DNA of 64,000 nt from SXOA01 sp046153945 (GCA_046153945.1 JBJXFF010000220.1:1-64000); one strand, 5' to 3'. Positions 54,444 to 63,492 are shown, counted from the first letter of the stretch. Notes: generated by a model from the sequence alone, not told the origin. Made by a program: numbers and translations.

Positions 54444-55820
54444 ATGATGACGAACCTTTCCAAACTATTAATTGTAGCCGCTGCGATTTATCTGGCCTTG
54501 CTTACCTCGCCACTGTCGCTTCTGGCCGCGGATTCCTGGAAGGCAGGGGCCGCGAAGACGGTGATTACCCCCAAGGAGCCGATGTGGATGGCGGGGTATG
54601 CTTCGCGGGACCATGTGGCGGAGGGGAAGTCGATCGACCTGATGGGGAAGGCCCTGGTGCTGGAAGACCCGGCAGGGAAGCGGGCCGTCTTGATTACGCT
54701 CGACTTAATCGGCGTCGACCGGCCGCTGTCGCAGTCGATCTGCTCGCAGCTTGAGAAGAAGCATGGTTTGTCGCGAGATCAGGTAGCGATCAACTGCTCG
54801 CATACGCACAGCGGACCGGTGGTGGCTCGCAATCTTCAGCCGATCCATTATTTGCTCATTACGCCGGAGCAGAAAAAGCAGGTGGATGACTATTCGCACT
54901 TTCTCGAAGAGAAAGTGATTGAGACCGTAGATCAGGCAATTAAGAATCTCGCTCCAGCAAACATCACTTGGGGGAGCGGCAAGGCGACCTATGCCGTAAA
55001 CCGGCGGACGAACGTGGAGGCGAAGGTCCCCGAGCTGCGGGCGGCAGGACAGTTGAAGGGGCCGGTGGACCACGATGTGCCAGTGCTGGCGGTGCGGACG
55101 CCGGAAGGGAAACTCGTGGCGATAACGTTTGGCTATGCTTGCCATGCCACGGTGCTATCGCTATTCGATTGGTCGGGGGATCATCCCGGCTTCGCGCAGA
55201 TCGAGCTGGAGAAGACCTATCCCGATTGCATCGCCCTCTTCTGGGCCGGCTGTGGCGCGGATCAGAATCCGCTGCCGCGGCGGACGGTGGATTTGGCGAA
55301 GAAATATGGCCGCCAACTGGCGGAGAGCGTGGCCGCGGTGGTGGACGCTCCGATGCGGCCGATTGAGGGCGCGCTCAAAACTTCCTACCAGGAAATTCCC
55401 CTGGCTCTCGACAAGCTGCCGACAAAGGAGCAAATCGAGCAGGACACGCAGTCGAAGGACCGATATGTCGCGTCGCGGGCGAAATACTTGTTGTCGCAGA
55501 TCAATGAAGGCAAGCCACTGTCGCCGACGTATCCCTATCCCGTAAGCTTTTGGAAGGTGGGGCCGGAGGTGCAGTGGGTCTTTCTCGGCGGGGAAGTCGT
55601 GATCGATTTCCCCGTCCGGCTGAAGAGCGAATTCACCGGAACGCGTACTTGGGTCGCCGGATATAGCAACGACGTGATGGCGTACATCCCTTCCCGCCGG
55701 GTGCTGATGGAAGGTGGGTATGAGGGGGGCGGCGCGATGGTCTACTACGGACTGCCGACGGTGTGGGGGCCAGAGGTGGAGGAACAGATCGTGAAGGAAG
55801 TCCACCGGCAGGCGAAGTAA
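54444..55820 (+). CDS. Exported neutral/alkaline ceramidase-like hydrolase
   Basis: The 458-aa protein has a signal peptide (LLIVAAAIYLALLTSPLSLL), then WKAGAAKTVITPKEPMWMAG. The zinc-binding motif follows (INCSHTHSGPVVARN), then FGYACHATVLSLFDWSGDHP and FWAGCGADQNPLP. The family hydrolyses ceramide-like amides; related planctomycete proteins often have unknown substrates. The double ATG start (54444 and 54447) follows GGAG by 3 and 6 bases. TATATT at 54400-54405 may be its -10. It is a distant paralogue of the protein at 37616-39073, with a signal peptide that one lacks. Confidence 0.88.
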   Translation: MMTNLSKLLIVAAAIYLALLTSPLSLLAADSWKAGAAKTVITPKEPMWMAGYASRDHVAEGKSIDLMGKALVLEDPAGKRAVLITLDLIGVDRPLSQSICSQLEKKHGLSRDQVAINCSHTHSGPVVARNLQPIHYLLITPEQKKQVDDYSHFLEEKVIETVDQAIKNLAPANITWGSGKATYAVNRRTNVEAKVPELRAAGQLKGPVDHDVPVLAVRTPEGKLVAITFGYACHATVLSLFDWSGDHPGFAQIELEKTYPDCIALFWAGCGADQNPLPRRTVDLAKKYGRQLAESVAAVVDAPMRPIEGALKTSYQEIPLALDKLPTKEQIEQDTQSKDRYVASRAKYLLSQINEGKPLSPTYPYPVSFWKVGPEVQWVFLGGEVVIDFPVRLKSEFTGTRTWVAGYSNDVMAYIPSRRVLMEGGYEGGGAMVYYGLPTVWGPEVEEQIVKEVHRQAK

Positions 55821-55842
55821 GCTGGTCCGTTGAAGAGGCGCG

Positions 55843-57066
55843 TTACGCCGCTCGCCGCTGCTGTTCGCGGCGAGCGAGTTTCTTCAATCGGCGGCGCTCA
55901 GACTTGGAAACCTGCTCGTCGGAGTCGTCGTCGGATTCCTCGTCGTCATCGTCGTCATCGCGCGACGAGGATGAAACGGCCAGCTTGCGGGCCAAGGGGC
56001 CGGGTTTGGTGTTGCTCGGCGGAGCGGCCGGGCGGGGGGACGTAAGGGTCGCTTTGGAAATGCTGGCCTTCGGGTCTTTGTTCTGACTATTGGCGGCCGG
56101 TGCGGCGGCGGGTCTGGCCGGTTCTTCTTTTTCAGCGGGCTCATCGGCGGCATCATCGTCGTTGCGGACAACGGCTAGTTTGGCCTTGCTCTTCTTTTTC
56201 TTTTTGCCGTCCTTGGCCCGCAGGCGGAGCGGCAGTTTGCCAGCTGCGTCGAGGCAGACGTGGCGGGCATAAAGGGCGAGGGTGGCGATAACCGCAACGT
56301 GGGCGATGAGCGTGACAGCGCTGACGAGCACCGTGGAGACGAGCTGGCTGGTGATGGTCCAAAGTCCCAGTGCCAACATTCCGGCCCCGATGTAGAGCAC
56401 GGCGGCGACAGCGAGGGCGCTAAAGGCTGACAGCGTATGCCACGTTTCAATCCCTAGCCGAATGGCGAGCGCTCCGAACACCAGCAAGTAGAGTCCCATC
56501 CAGCAGAGGTCCGTCAGTTGCGGCTGGCCGGTGAGGACGGCGAGGCCCGCACCAATCGCGTGGTGAATTCCACTGGCACAGTCGAGGCTTCCCCAGAGCA
56601 GAGCCGCCGCGGTCCACATCCAGACCTGATAGCGGCCACTGTAATCGTCGACCCGATGGCGGCGGACGCTCAAAATCACCAGCGAAGCCGCACTTCCCAA
56701 CGCCAGCAAGCAGGCCCCGTACCAGGCCGCCACATTTCCGCGGCTGGCGAGGTCGAGGGCGGCGAAGCGGTGGGCGAGCGGATAAGCCGCGGTTCCCCAA
56801 CTGCTGGTCTGTAAATAGATGTAAAGCGTTTCGAGAGCCGCGATGCCGGTGAGGGCAACAAGGACGATCATCGTCACCAGAAACGGGCGAACCGGAATCA
56901 ACTCGGTGATGCGGGGCTGATGGTCCTCCAGGACCGCTTCGCTGTAGGCGCGGAGTTGCTTCTTAGCGCCGGAAGTATCGGGCGAATCGACCTCTGAACC
57001 GGACGTAATTTCGTCCATCAGGACGCGCCGTCGGCGTTCGTCGAGCTGGCCGCGTCGAAAATCCAT
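55843..57066 (-). CDS. Six-helix membrane protein with charged C-terminal tail
   Basis: The 407-aa protein has a soluble N-terminus (1-60), six hydrophobic helices (about 62-275) and a long charged C-terminal tail. The tail carries KKKKKSKAK, Ala/Pro-rich linker, DDDDDDEESDDDSDE and SERRRLKKLARREQQRR. I recognise no family. Lys, Asp and Arg clusters suggest a cytoplasmic tail binding RNA, ribosomes or membranes, which is inference. It is upstream (same direction) of nothing close; the converging ceramidase gene ends 22 bases away. Confidence 0.7.
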   Translation of the reverse strand: MDFRRGQLDERRRRVLMDEITSGSEVDSPDTSGAKKQLRAYSEAVLEDHQPRITELIPVRPFLVTMIVLVALTGIAALETLYIYLQTSSWGTAAYPLAHRFAALDLASRGNVAAWYGACLLALGSAASLVILSVRRHRVDDYSGRYQVWMWTAAALLWGSLDCASGIHHAIGAGLAVLTGQPQLTDLCWMGLYLLVFGALAIRLGIETWHTLSAFSALAVAAVLYIGAGMLALGLWTITSQLVSTVLVSAVTLIAHVAVIATLALYARHVCLDAAGKLPLRLRAKDGKKKKKSKAKLAVVRNDDDAADEPAEKEEPARPAAAPAANSQNKDPKASISKATLTSPRPAAPPSNTKPGPLARKLAVSSSSRDDDDDDEESDDDSDEQVSKSERRRLKKLARREQQRRAA

Positions 57067-57204
57067 TTTCGCGTAGGCAGGTGAGAGGAGTCGCGGCTGG
57101 AATGCCGCGGCCGGCGGGAGTAGATAATCCTTCCCCCAAGTTCGGCAAAAGGAGGGGCCGAACTGTACTTTGGGGGCGCGAGGCGGAAGGGTCGGTAACG
57201 AGTC

Positions 57205-57263
57205 ACTAAGCCGAAGCGCAAGTGAGGGAGAGCCGGCCCCCCTCGCTTGCGCTTCGGGTTAGT
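57205..57263. repeat. 59-base hairpin with 24-bp arms
   Basis: ACTAAGCCGAAGCGCAAG begins the left arm; the right arm reads CTTGCGCTTCGGGTTAGT at its end. The stem is about 24 bp with 2 mismatches. It lies between the thiol peroxidase stop and the membrane-protein start, so it may terminate or stabilise tpx mRNA. Confidence 0.75.
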
Positions 57264-57281
57264 GTGAGTCCTACATCTTGC

Positions 57282-57800
57282 CTAAACGGCAGCCTTCAGC
57301 GCCGTCATTGCCGCTTCGTAATTCGGCTCGCTGGTGACTTCCTTCACCGTCTCGGCGTAGACGACTTTGCCGTCTTTGTCGAGGACGAAGACTCCGCGGG
57401 CCAGGACCAACAGATCCTCAATGAGCATCCCCCAGTAGCGGCCGAAGGAGCGGTCCTGATAATCGCTGCCGACTTTCATGTTCTTGATCGATTCCGCCCC
57501 GCAAAAACGATTCATGGCGAACGGCAGGTCGAGGCTGATGGTGACAGCGTTGACCTTGTCGCCGAGGCTCGAAAGCTGCTCGTTGAACTTCTTGGTCTGA
57601 GTGGCGCAAACGCCGGTATCCAGCGAGGGGACAACGCTCAAAATCGTCGCTTTTCCCTTCAAGCAGCAGGGGGTGATCGCTTTCAGGCCCCCTTCAAAGT
57701 AATGAACCTTGAAGTACGGTGCCTGCTGGCCAACTTTGACCTCTTCACCGGCCAAAGTCATCGGGGTCCCTTTGAACGTGACAGCATTGGGGCGGGGCAT
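57282..57800 (-). CDS. tpx: Thiol peroxidase (atypical 2-Cys peroxiredoxin)
   Basis: The 172-aa protein has all Tpx features: TFKGTPMTLAGEEVKVGQQA, PSLDTGVCATQTKKF with the peroxidatic Cys65, and FAMNRFCGAE with the resolving Cys100. Tpx reduces hydroperoxides, using thioredoxin to recycle. GGAG lies 6 bases before the ATG at 57800. It follows the transporter gene by 95 bases in the same direction and precedes the hairpin at 57205. Confidence 0.95.
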   Translation of the reverse strand: MPRPNAVTFKGTPMTLAGEEVKVGQQAPYFKVHYFEGGLKAITPCCLKGKATILSVVPSLDTGVCATQTKKFNEQLSSLGDKVNAVTISLDLPFAMNRFCGAESIKNMKVGSDYQDRSFGRYWGMLIEDLLVLARGVFVLDKDGKVVYAETVKEVTSEPNYEAAMTALKAAV

Positions 57801-57895
57801 GGAGAGCTCCTGTTATTTTGGGTGCGGATTGGCGGGGAATCAGGTTTCAATATTGTGCTCGTCGGCGAGGGGCACAAGGGGGTTGATAGTACTCT

Positions 57896-59173
57896 TCACG
57901 CTCCGCGTGAAGAATCCTCACGCGTGGTCCCTAGTGACGGGGTCGGACTACTATCCAGCCACTTCATCGCCGGAATGAGCAGCCAGCAGGCGGCTGTGGA
58001 TAGGCTGCCGAGGAGGACGAGGAGGGAGTAGGCAATCGGCGTGCTGCCAAAATGAATTCCCAGCCAGTCATAGCAGCTTCCGCCGACGAGGATTCCCAAA
58101 TTCGTGCCGGTGTTGGAAAGGGCCATGAGGGCGGCGAAGGTGGTTCCCGCGGATTCGACCTTGCAGACGCGGGCGGCCATGTCGAGTTGCACCAGCAATC
58201 CGAGCATGTAAAACAGGCCCGCCAACAAGCTCACAAGCAAGGCGCTAGGCCCGTTCCACATCACCAGATAGACGAGCGAACTGCAGACACCGGCCACAAT
58301 CGAGCCGTGGATCAGCCAGCGGATGGGGATCTTCGGCCCCCAAGCCGCATAGCCAATGCAAGCGATGATGGACCCGAGCCCCGAGATCGAACGAGTATGA
58401 CCGACGAATTGTTCGCTGAGGTTCAAGTATTTGGTCATGTAGTCTTCCTGCACGACGCTGGAAAACGGATTGAAGTTCCAGAGGAACAGGAACGTGCCGA
58501 CTGTCCAAACGAGCGGTGATCTGAGTGTGCTTGCGAGCGAGCGGAGTGCGTTTTCTTCCTGTGTGGCGACAATCGGCGGCTCTTTGACGACCAGCAGCGT
58601 CATCAGGAGCGAAAGGGCCGCCAGGGTGCCGCAAATCAAGCAGCCAAGCCACGGCAGGTGATTCTGCGACAGCCAGCCACCGATGCTGCCGGTGAGCATC
58701 GTCGCCGAGTAAATCGCCCCCCACTGAATCGCCTGAAAGCGTCCGGTCAGGCCGTACTTTTGCCCAGACGCCACGGCCAAAGCGTCCACAACGACATCGG
58801 TGAATGCCACCCCCAGCGATGCCCCTCCAATTAGTCCAAATATAAGCTTCAGCCGCGGCAGCTCAAACGGAATGATCGCTACAGCAAACAAACACCCAGC
58901 CGCCAGCAGCGTGGAGAGGAGCAAATACGACTTCCGCCGCGAGCCAAACAGCGGCACAAAATCGCTCGTCAGTCCGAAGAGCAATTTGAACGACCAGGGA
59001 AGCCCGATGAGAAACAAGTAACTGGAAATCTCGCCGCTCGAAACCTTGAGATACCGCAATTGGGCCCGGAGCGGCTGGGCAATCAGTCCCTCGGTCGGTT
59101 CCGCAAAACCTTGCACGAAGTAAAGCGTGGCAAAGAGTAGGGAGAGGAGCAGAATCTCACGACGCAGCGGCAT
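57896..59173 (-). CDS. MFS / BT1-like membrane transporter
   Basis: The 425-aa protein has about 12 membrane helices. FVQGFAEPTEGLIAQPLRAQ and GLPWSFKLLFGLTSDFVPLF at the N-terminus, then GGASLGVAFTDVVVDALAVA, resemble the folate/biopterin (BT1) branch of the major facilitator superfamily. The substrate is uncertain: pteridines, folates or other anions are possible. It starts at the ATG at 59173 and ends about 95 bases upstream of tpx in the same direction. The C-terminus is short and charged. Confidence 0.8.
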   Translation of the reverse strand: MPLRREILLLSLLFATLYFVQGFAEPTEGLIAQPLRAQLRYLKVSSGEISSYLFLIGLPWSFKLLFGLTSDFVPLFGSRRKSYLLLSTLLAAGCLFAVAIIPFELPRLKLIFGLIGGASLGVAFTDVVVDALAVASGQKYGLTGRFQAIQWGAIYSATMLTGSIGGWLSQNHLPWLGCLICGTLAALSLLMTLLVVKEPPIVATQEENALRSLASTLRSPLVWTVGTFLFLWNFNPFSSVVQEDYMTKYLNLSEQFVGHTRSISGLGSIIACIGYAAWGPKIPIRWLIHGSIVAGVCSSLVYLVMWNGPSALLVSLLAGLFYMLGLLVQLDMAARVCKVESAGTTFAALMALSNTGTNLGILVGGSCYDWLGIHFGSTPIAYSLLVLLGSLSTAACWLLIPAMKWLDSSPTPSLGTTREDSSRGA

Positions 59174-59252
59174 GCCCGCAGTTTAGCAGGGTGGGGGGAC
59201 CAATATGGAGAGTGACGGGCTGGGCTCCTCGCTTCTGGGGGCAAGGTTTTAG

Positions 59253-59281
59253 TTGACGGAAAGCCTTGTCAGTTTTATAGT
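59253..59281 (+). promoter_or_regulatory. Sigma-70-like promoter of the ACT-domain gene
   Basis: TTGACG at 59253-59258 and TATAGT at 59276-59281 are separated by exactly 17 bases. The start point would be near 59288, giving a leader of about 67 bases before the ATG at 59355. Confidence 0.75.
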
Positions 59282-59354
59282 TAGTTAGTGCGCGAACGAA
59301 CTGCGCATCTATTTCCTTTAGGTTCGGTCCAGTTCTTTTCGCAGGGAAGGCGTC

Positions 59355-59846
59355 ATGAATAGCGCAGAAGGATCCGGCGTTGGTTTTGCCACAATGCGGG
59401 GCCGCGATTTTCCCACCATTCGGCAGTTCACGGTCCTCCTGGAAAATCGGGTCGGCCAGCTACTGGAAGTGGTGCGGCGGTTCGAGGGGAGCCGCGTCCG
59501 GATTGTCGCACTTTCCATCAATGACGCCACGGAATGCGCCCTCCTTCGTCTGCTCCTCTCGCACCCCGAGCAAGGGCGGGAGATTTTGGAGCGAGCCGGC
59601 CTCGCCATCATCGAGACCGACCTGATCGGCGTCGAATTGCCGGAAGGAAAGCAGCCGCTGGTCCAGGTATGCACGGCACTTCTCCAGGCGGAAGTGAACA
59701 TTGTCCAAGCCTATCCCCTAATCGTTCGCCCCCACGGCAACCCAGCCGTCGCCCTGATGGTCGATAACCTCGAAATGGCGATGGAGACGCTCCACACCAA
59801 GGGTTTCACCATGATCACCGAAGGGGACTTGGCGGACGAGGAATAA
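59355..59846 (+). CDS. Stand-alone double-ACT-domain protein
   Basis: The 163-aa protein contains two ACT-like halves: about 20-95 (FTVLLENRVGQLLEVVRRFE, then IVALSINDATECALLRLLLS) and about 98-160 (LLQAEVNIVQAYPLIVRPHG, MAMETLHTKGFTMITEGDL). Such domains bind amino acids and regulate enzymes. The arrangement resembles an acetolactate-synthase small subunit without its extra C-terminal domain. The gene stands alone with its own promoter, so a regulatory partner encoded elsewhere is likely. It ends 11 bases before the hairpin at 59858. Confidence 0.8.
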   Translation: MNSAEGSGVGFATMRGRDFPTIRQFTVLLENRVGQLLEVVRRFEGSRVRIVALSINDATECALLRLLLSHPEQGREILERAGLAIIETDLIGVELPEGKQPLVQVCTALLQAEVNIVQAYPLIVRPHGNPAVALMVDNLEMAMETLHTKGFTMITEGDLADEE

Positions 59847-59857
59847 CTCCTCGGCGG

Positions 59858-59970
59858 ATGGCCGCGAAAAACGCAAAAAGTCGCAAAAAAAAGAGAGACG
59901 CGAGAGAAGTATTCGATACTCGATTTTCCGGCGCGGATTTTTTGTGCCTTTTCGTGTTTTTCGCGGCCAT
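59858..59970. repeat. 113-base hairpin with ~9-bp periodic arms
   Basis: The left arm starts ATGGCCGCGAAAAACGC and the right arm ends GTTTTTCGCGGCCAT. CGCGAAAAA, CGCAAAAAG and CGCAAAAAA occur in tandem on the left with a 9-10 base period. It lies between convergent genes and has A/T runs, so it may also act as a two-way terminator. Confidence 0.8.
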
Positions 59971-59982
59971 TCCCGTCTTCGA

Positions 59983-60777
59983 CTACCGGAATACCTTGTC
60001 CGATAGCTCCGGCAGTTTCCTGATGCCGATTTTGCGGACGGTGGTCCAGGGGATGATGGTGACGGAGTAATTGCCGTCCCCGTCCTTGCTGCCGAAAACG
60101 CCGAACTCCTTAATGGAAAGGACCTCGGAGTACAGTTCGGGGGAGATGATTTCCCCTTCGGCCAGGAAGATTTCCAATTCGGTGTCGTCAGTTTTGCGAT
60201 CCCACAGGCGGCCGACGATGTAGCAGAGGGGATGTATGCCGTCCGGAGGCGGATCGACGGTGTCTTCCACCTCGACCGCTTCATAAACTTCCTCGGCGCT
60301 TTCATCGGTTTCAAATCCGGGGAATACAAATTGATCGCCGCTGGAACTCTCTGGGACGGGCTCCTCAGGTGTTTCTTCGGGGAGTTCGAGTTCTTCCTCG
60401 TCCGAGGGAATACGGAACTTAGCTCCGCAATGCGGGCATTTACCTGCTTTCCCTTTTAGGCTGGGGGGCCCGTTGAGTTTGTGTCCGTTCGGGCAAAGAA
60501 AAACGAACAGGTCCGCTGGGTTCATCTTGCCTTTGCCGCTTCCCTGGCTGATTTCCGCGGCAGCGGCCTTCACCTCGGCTGGCTTCTCTTCTCCCTGGCT
60601 CTCGACGGGTGCTTCGCTCGGCGTTTCGGCCGCCTGTTCTTCTGCTGGCTCTTCATCCTCCTCGGGGGTGGGAACGACGAAGGGGGTGTTGCACTTGGGG
60701 CATTTTCCCGGCTTGCCGGACAGATTGTCGGGAGCCGTGAGCTGATGTCCGTTGGGGCAAAGGAACTTGATCGGCAT
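59983..60777 (-). CDS. Protein with two CPNGH zinc ribbons
   Basis: The 264-aa protein has two zinc-ribbon units: FLCPNGHQLTAPDNLSGKPG with CPKC (about 5-30), and FLCPNGHKLNGPPSLKGKAG with CPHC (about 93-120). An acidic linker separates them. The C-terminal half (about 175-264) is a small alpha/beta domain with ending VTIIPWTTVRKIGIRKLPEL. The ribbon is of the same type as those at 37256 and 61040. The function is unknown, and no membrane segment is present. It converges on the ACT gene across the hairpin. Confidence 0.75.
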   Translation of the reverse strand: MPIKFLCPNGHQLTAPDNLSGKPGKCPKCNTPFVVPTPEEDEEPAEEQAAETPSEAPVESQGEEKPAEVKAAAAEISQGSGKGKMNPADLFVFLCPNGHKLNGPPSLKGKAGKCPHCGAKFRIPSDEEELELPEETPEEPVPESSSGDQFVFPGFETDESAEEVYEAVEVEDTVDPPPDGIHPLCYIVGRLWDRKTDDTELEIFLAEGEIISPELYSEVLSIKEFGVFGSKDGDGNYSVTIIPWTTVRKIGIRKLPELSDKVFR

Positions 60778-61039
60778 GAGGCATTTCTGAAAAAGTGGTG
60801 CAAGCGCCGGCGAAGAAGCAGTCTTGATGGTAGTTCATGGGCGAGCATGGTTCAACGATCATGTGCGTCAACTTGACGCCGCCCGCTCATGTGCGAAACT
60901 AGCGGAAGCAGCGGGCGGAACAGAGTCCTTGGCCGTTGGCATCAGCCGGCAAAGCAGCGACGGACATTCTGCCCGTTCGCCGCGCCCACTTCGGCGAATT
61001 TGTATCCCCCCTGAGCCGCACCTTGGGAATCCCTCGCTT

Positions 61040-61867
61040 ATGGCGATTGACGTAACCTGCGCCGCCTGCAAAACCCGTTTTCAGGTGAGCGATAAATTCG
61101 CCGGCAAGCAGGGCCCGTGCCCCAAATGCAAAACGGTCATCACCGTCCCGTCCAAAAAGGACGAGGTGGTCATCCATGCCCCGGAAGGTTCCGGACCGAA
61201 GGATAGCAAGGGGCAACTCGTCCTCAAACCGCTCACGCGGAAGGAGACGCGACTGACGCCGATCAACATCGGCATCATCGCGGGGAGCGTAATTCTGATC
61301 CTCCTTATGTCGCTAGTGCTGCGAATCACCTACGCGAAGGCACTGCAGCCGCCGGCATCCGCTGCCGAGGGGACTAAGGGAAAATTGCCTAAAACCAAGG
61401 TAGAAACGCCCTCAGGGACCGGCAAGAAAACGGCTGGCAAGAAGGATGACCAGGCGGAGGCCATCGGAATCACCGTCCCCCTCCCGCTGCAAGTTATTCT
61501 CGCACTGGGATCCATCCTGCTGGCACCGGCGATTGCCTTTGCCGGATACACGTTTCTGCGAAACGACGAACTAGAGCCGTATCGCGGGCAAGCCCTTTGG
61601 ATTCGGCTGGCGATTTTCGCGCTGGCGTATCCGGCGATGTGGGGAATTTATTGGGCCGTGTTTGCCTACTTGGGAGTCAATCCGCCGCTGATCGCCCTCG
61701 CCATGATTATTCCGCTGTTGATTTTGGGGGGTGCATTCATCGCGCACGTCACGCTCGATATCGAATACGGCACGGCTCTGCTCCACTGCTGCATGTACTT
61801 GAGCGCCACCGTGCTGCTGCGGCTGATTATAGGCTTGCCGCCGCATTGGTCGGTGTGGGGGACGTAA
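61040..61867 (+). CDS. Zinc-ribbon membrane protein (five helices)
   Basis: I prefer the ATG at 61040, where the zinc ribbon starts directly (MAIDVTCAACKTRFQVSDKF, then CPKC). A longer frame from 60824 adds 72 unrelated residues. The 275-aa protein has the ribbon (1-35), one helix (about 72-98), a Lys-rich linker and four more helices (about 145-270). Function unknown; the ribbon/membrane combination recurs in planctomycetes. Its last 41 bases overlap the convergent hydrolase gene. Confidence 0.75.
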   Translation: MAIDVTCAACKTRFQVSDKFAGKQGPCPKCKTVITVPSKKDEVVIHAPEGSGPKDSKGQLVLKPLTRKETRLTPINIGIIAGSVILILLMSLVLRITYAKALQPPASAAEGTKGKLPKTKVETPSGTGKKTAGKKDDQAEAIGITVPLPLQVILALGSILLAPAIAFAGYTFLRNDELEPYRGQALWIRLAIFALAYPAMWGIYWAVFAYLGVNPPLIALAMIIPLLILGGAFIAHVTLDIEYGTALLHCCMYLSATVLLRLIIGLPPHWSVWGT

Positions 61868-62864
61868 ACCGCGTGGTCCAGCGGCGCTTCGGCACGCTGC
61901 TCGTGGTCAGCCATTCCACAATCCGCCAATCCATCCAGCGGCGGTCGGGGTCTGCCCCCTTCACCCCAAAAAAGCCGAGATGTCCCCCGCTCGGCACGAT
62001 GACCAATTTGGTCGAATTAGAATAAGTCGCGGCTTCAAAAGGGCCAATCGGAACGATGGGGTCGTCCGCTGCCGCAACCACGACGGTGGGAACTTCAATT
62101 TCCTTTAGCAGCGGCCTTGAACTGGCGAGATGGTAATATTCATCCGCCGACGAATACCCGGCAAGCGGCGCGGTAAACCGTTCGTCAAACTCCCGAAGTC
62201 GGCGCGGCAACGGATTCAATGGCGGATCGAACTCCTTGGGCACTCGCTGCCGCCGAATGGCGGTGGCCCGGAGCAGGTTCCGCAAAAACGACTTGTTGTA
62301 GAGCCGGTTCACACCCCGCTCCATGTTCCGCGAGCAGTCGATCAAATCAATCGGCGGAGCAACAGCCATCGCTCCCGCCAGATTTGCCGGCCGCTGTCGC
62401 CCCATCTCTCCCAGCAGCTTGAGAATGTGATTGGCTCCCATGGAGAACCCGACGAGAAAGACGGGTAAATCAACACAAGTCTCCATCACATGGGCCAATG
62501 CCGCACCAACATCATCGCTCCGTCCCGCATGCGTCGGCAGATTGGCCAGGCTGGCTCCCGCCCCGCAGCCGCGAAGGTCCATCCGGAAAACCCGCACACC
62601 CTTGGCCACCAACTTGGCCGCCGTCCTCTGCATGTAAGTAGAGTCATGCGAACCGCCGAGACCGTGCACCAGCAATGCGATGCGATCAGGTTCTTTCCCT
62701 CCACTGGGCAAATCGTCATGCAGAACAATCCGGTCGTCGTCCGGCAAAGTGACCAGATGCTGCTTGCTCCCCGGAGCCCATTTCAAACCAGGTAGATAGC
62801 AACCCAGCACTGTTTGGGCATGTCCGCCACGAACCAGAGGGTGTGGAATGAAGGACGGGAACAT
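61827..62864 (-). CDS. YheT-like alpha/beta hydrolase
   Basis: The 345-aa protein starts MFPSFIPHPLVRGGHAQTVL at the ATG at 62864; the TTG at 62891 is a longer alternative. ALLVHGLGGSHDSTYMQRTA, FRMDLRGCGAGASLANLPTH and the nucleophile elbow VGFSMGANHILKLLGEM mark the YheT/UPF0017 (EMB8) esterase family. Asp and His of the triad lie in VAAADDPIVPIG and VPSGGHLGFFG. It hydrolyses small esters; the natural substrate is unknown. It overlaps the zinc-ribbon membrane gene by 41 bases at the 3' end. Confidence 0.9.
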   Translation of the reverse strand: MFPSFIPHPLVRGGHAQTVLGCYLPGLKWAPGSKQHLVTLPDDDRIVLHDDLPSGGKEPDRIALLVHGLGGSHDSTYMQRTAAKLVAKGVRVFRMDLRGCGAGASLANLPTHAGRSDDVGAALAHVMETCVDLPVFLVGFSMGANHILKLLGEMGRQRPANLAGAMAVAPPIDLIDCSRNMERGVNRLYNKSFLRNLLRATAIRRQRVPKEFDPPLNPLPRRLREFDERFTAPLAGYSSADEYYHLASSRPLLKEIEVPTVVVAAADDPIVPIGPFEAATYSNSTKLVIVPSGGHLGFFGVKGADPDRRWMDWRIVEWLTTSSVPKRRWTTRFTSPTPTNAAASL

Positions 62865-63111
62865 AGGAATGCCAGGAACCGGAAGGACCAAGGAATGGCC
62901 GGAAACAGCCTGCCTGGAGAGTCCCCTAAAGTTACGTGATTTTGAGCGTCAATCAAGACGCGGGAGGGAAAATTTATTGTTCCGTTCGCCGAAAGGGGCT
63001 GGAAATCTTCTCCCATTCTTCCCAGACTTCCCGCAACGCCGCAGGTCGTTAGAGGTCATCGGCCAACATTTGTTGCTGGCAAAACGGGTGATTAAAAGTA
63101 AGGCAGGGCAT
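62865..63111. other. Intergenic region
   Basis: About 250 bases lie between two leftward genes. No RNA gene or promoter pair could be assigned with confidence. Confidence 0.3.
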
Positions 63112-63363
63112 TCATTTACCAACCCACCAGCGACAATAGCGGGTGAGCAAGCCATCGGCCCATGCCACATTGTCTGTGATGACAAGCAGCGGATAGTAGA
63201 TTGTCTGATAGCCGGACTCTGAGAGATAGCGTTTTTGAACAAGCCGCAATGCTGGGCCTGTGCTTAAGACGTAAGCGACTAGCGCGATAGTCATGATGAT
63301 TCCGGCGGCTATCGCCAATGTGCATCCGCTCCGATTCTGCCGTTGTTTTTCCATGCCTCCCAT
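63112..63363 (-). CDS. Short single-span membrane protein (83 aa)
   Basis: The ATG at 63363 has GGAGG 5 bases upstream; the second ATG at 63354 is too close to its own Shine-Dalgarno. One membrane helix (about 13-36, LAIAAGIIMTIALVAYVLST) is followed by STGPALRLVQKRYLSESGYQ and YYPLLVIT. Short proteins with a membrane helix, GPA and Y-x-P-L in this order occur in planctomycetes, function unknown. It is upstream of the hydrolase gene by 247 bases, same direction. Confidence 0.65.
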   Translation of the reverse strand: MGGMEKQRQNRSGCTLAIAAGIIMTIALVAYVLSTGPALRLVQKRYLSESGYQTIYYPLLVITDNVAWADGLLTRYCRWWVGK

Positions 63364-63492
63364 TCTATCCTCCGGCGCATGCGGCTGACCTGGGTGGAGA
63401 TTTGACCTTTTCCAATTTGCCCAACCCTTAGGCACCAGCCTTGAATACGTCTAAAAAAATCGCCAGCAACAAATGTAGGCCCATGACCGCCG

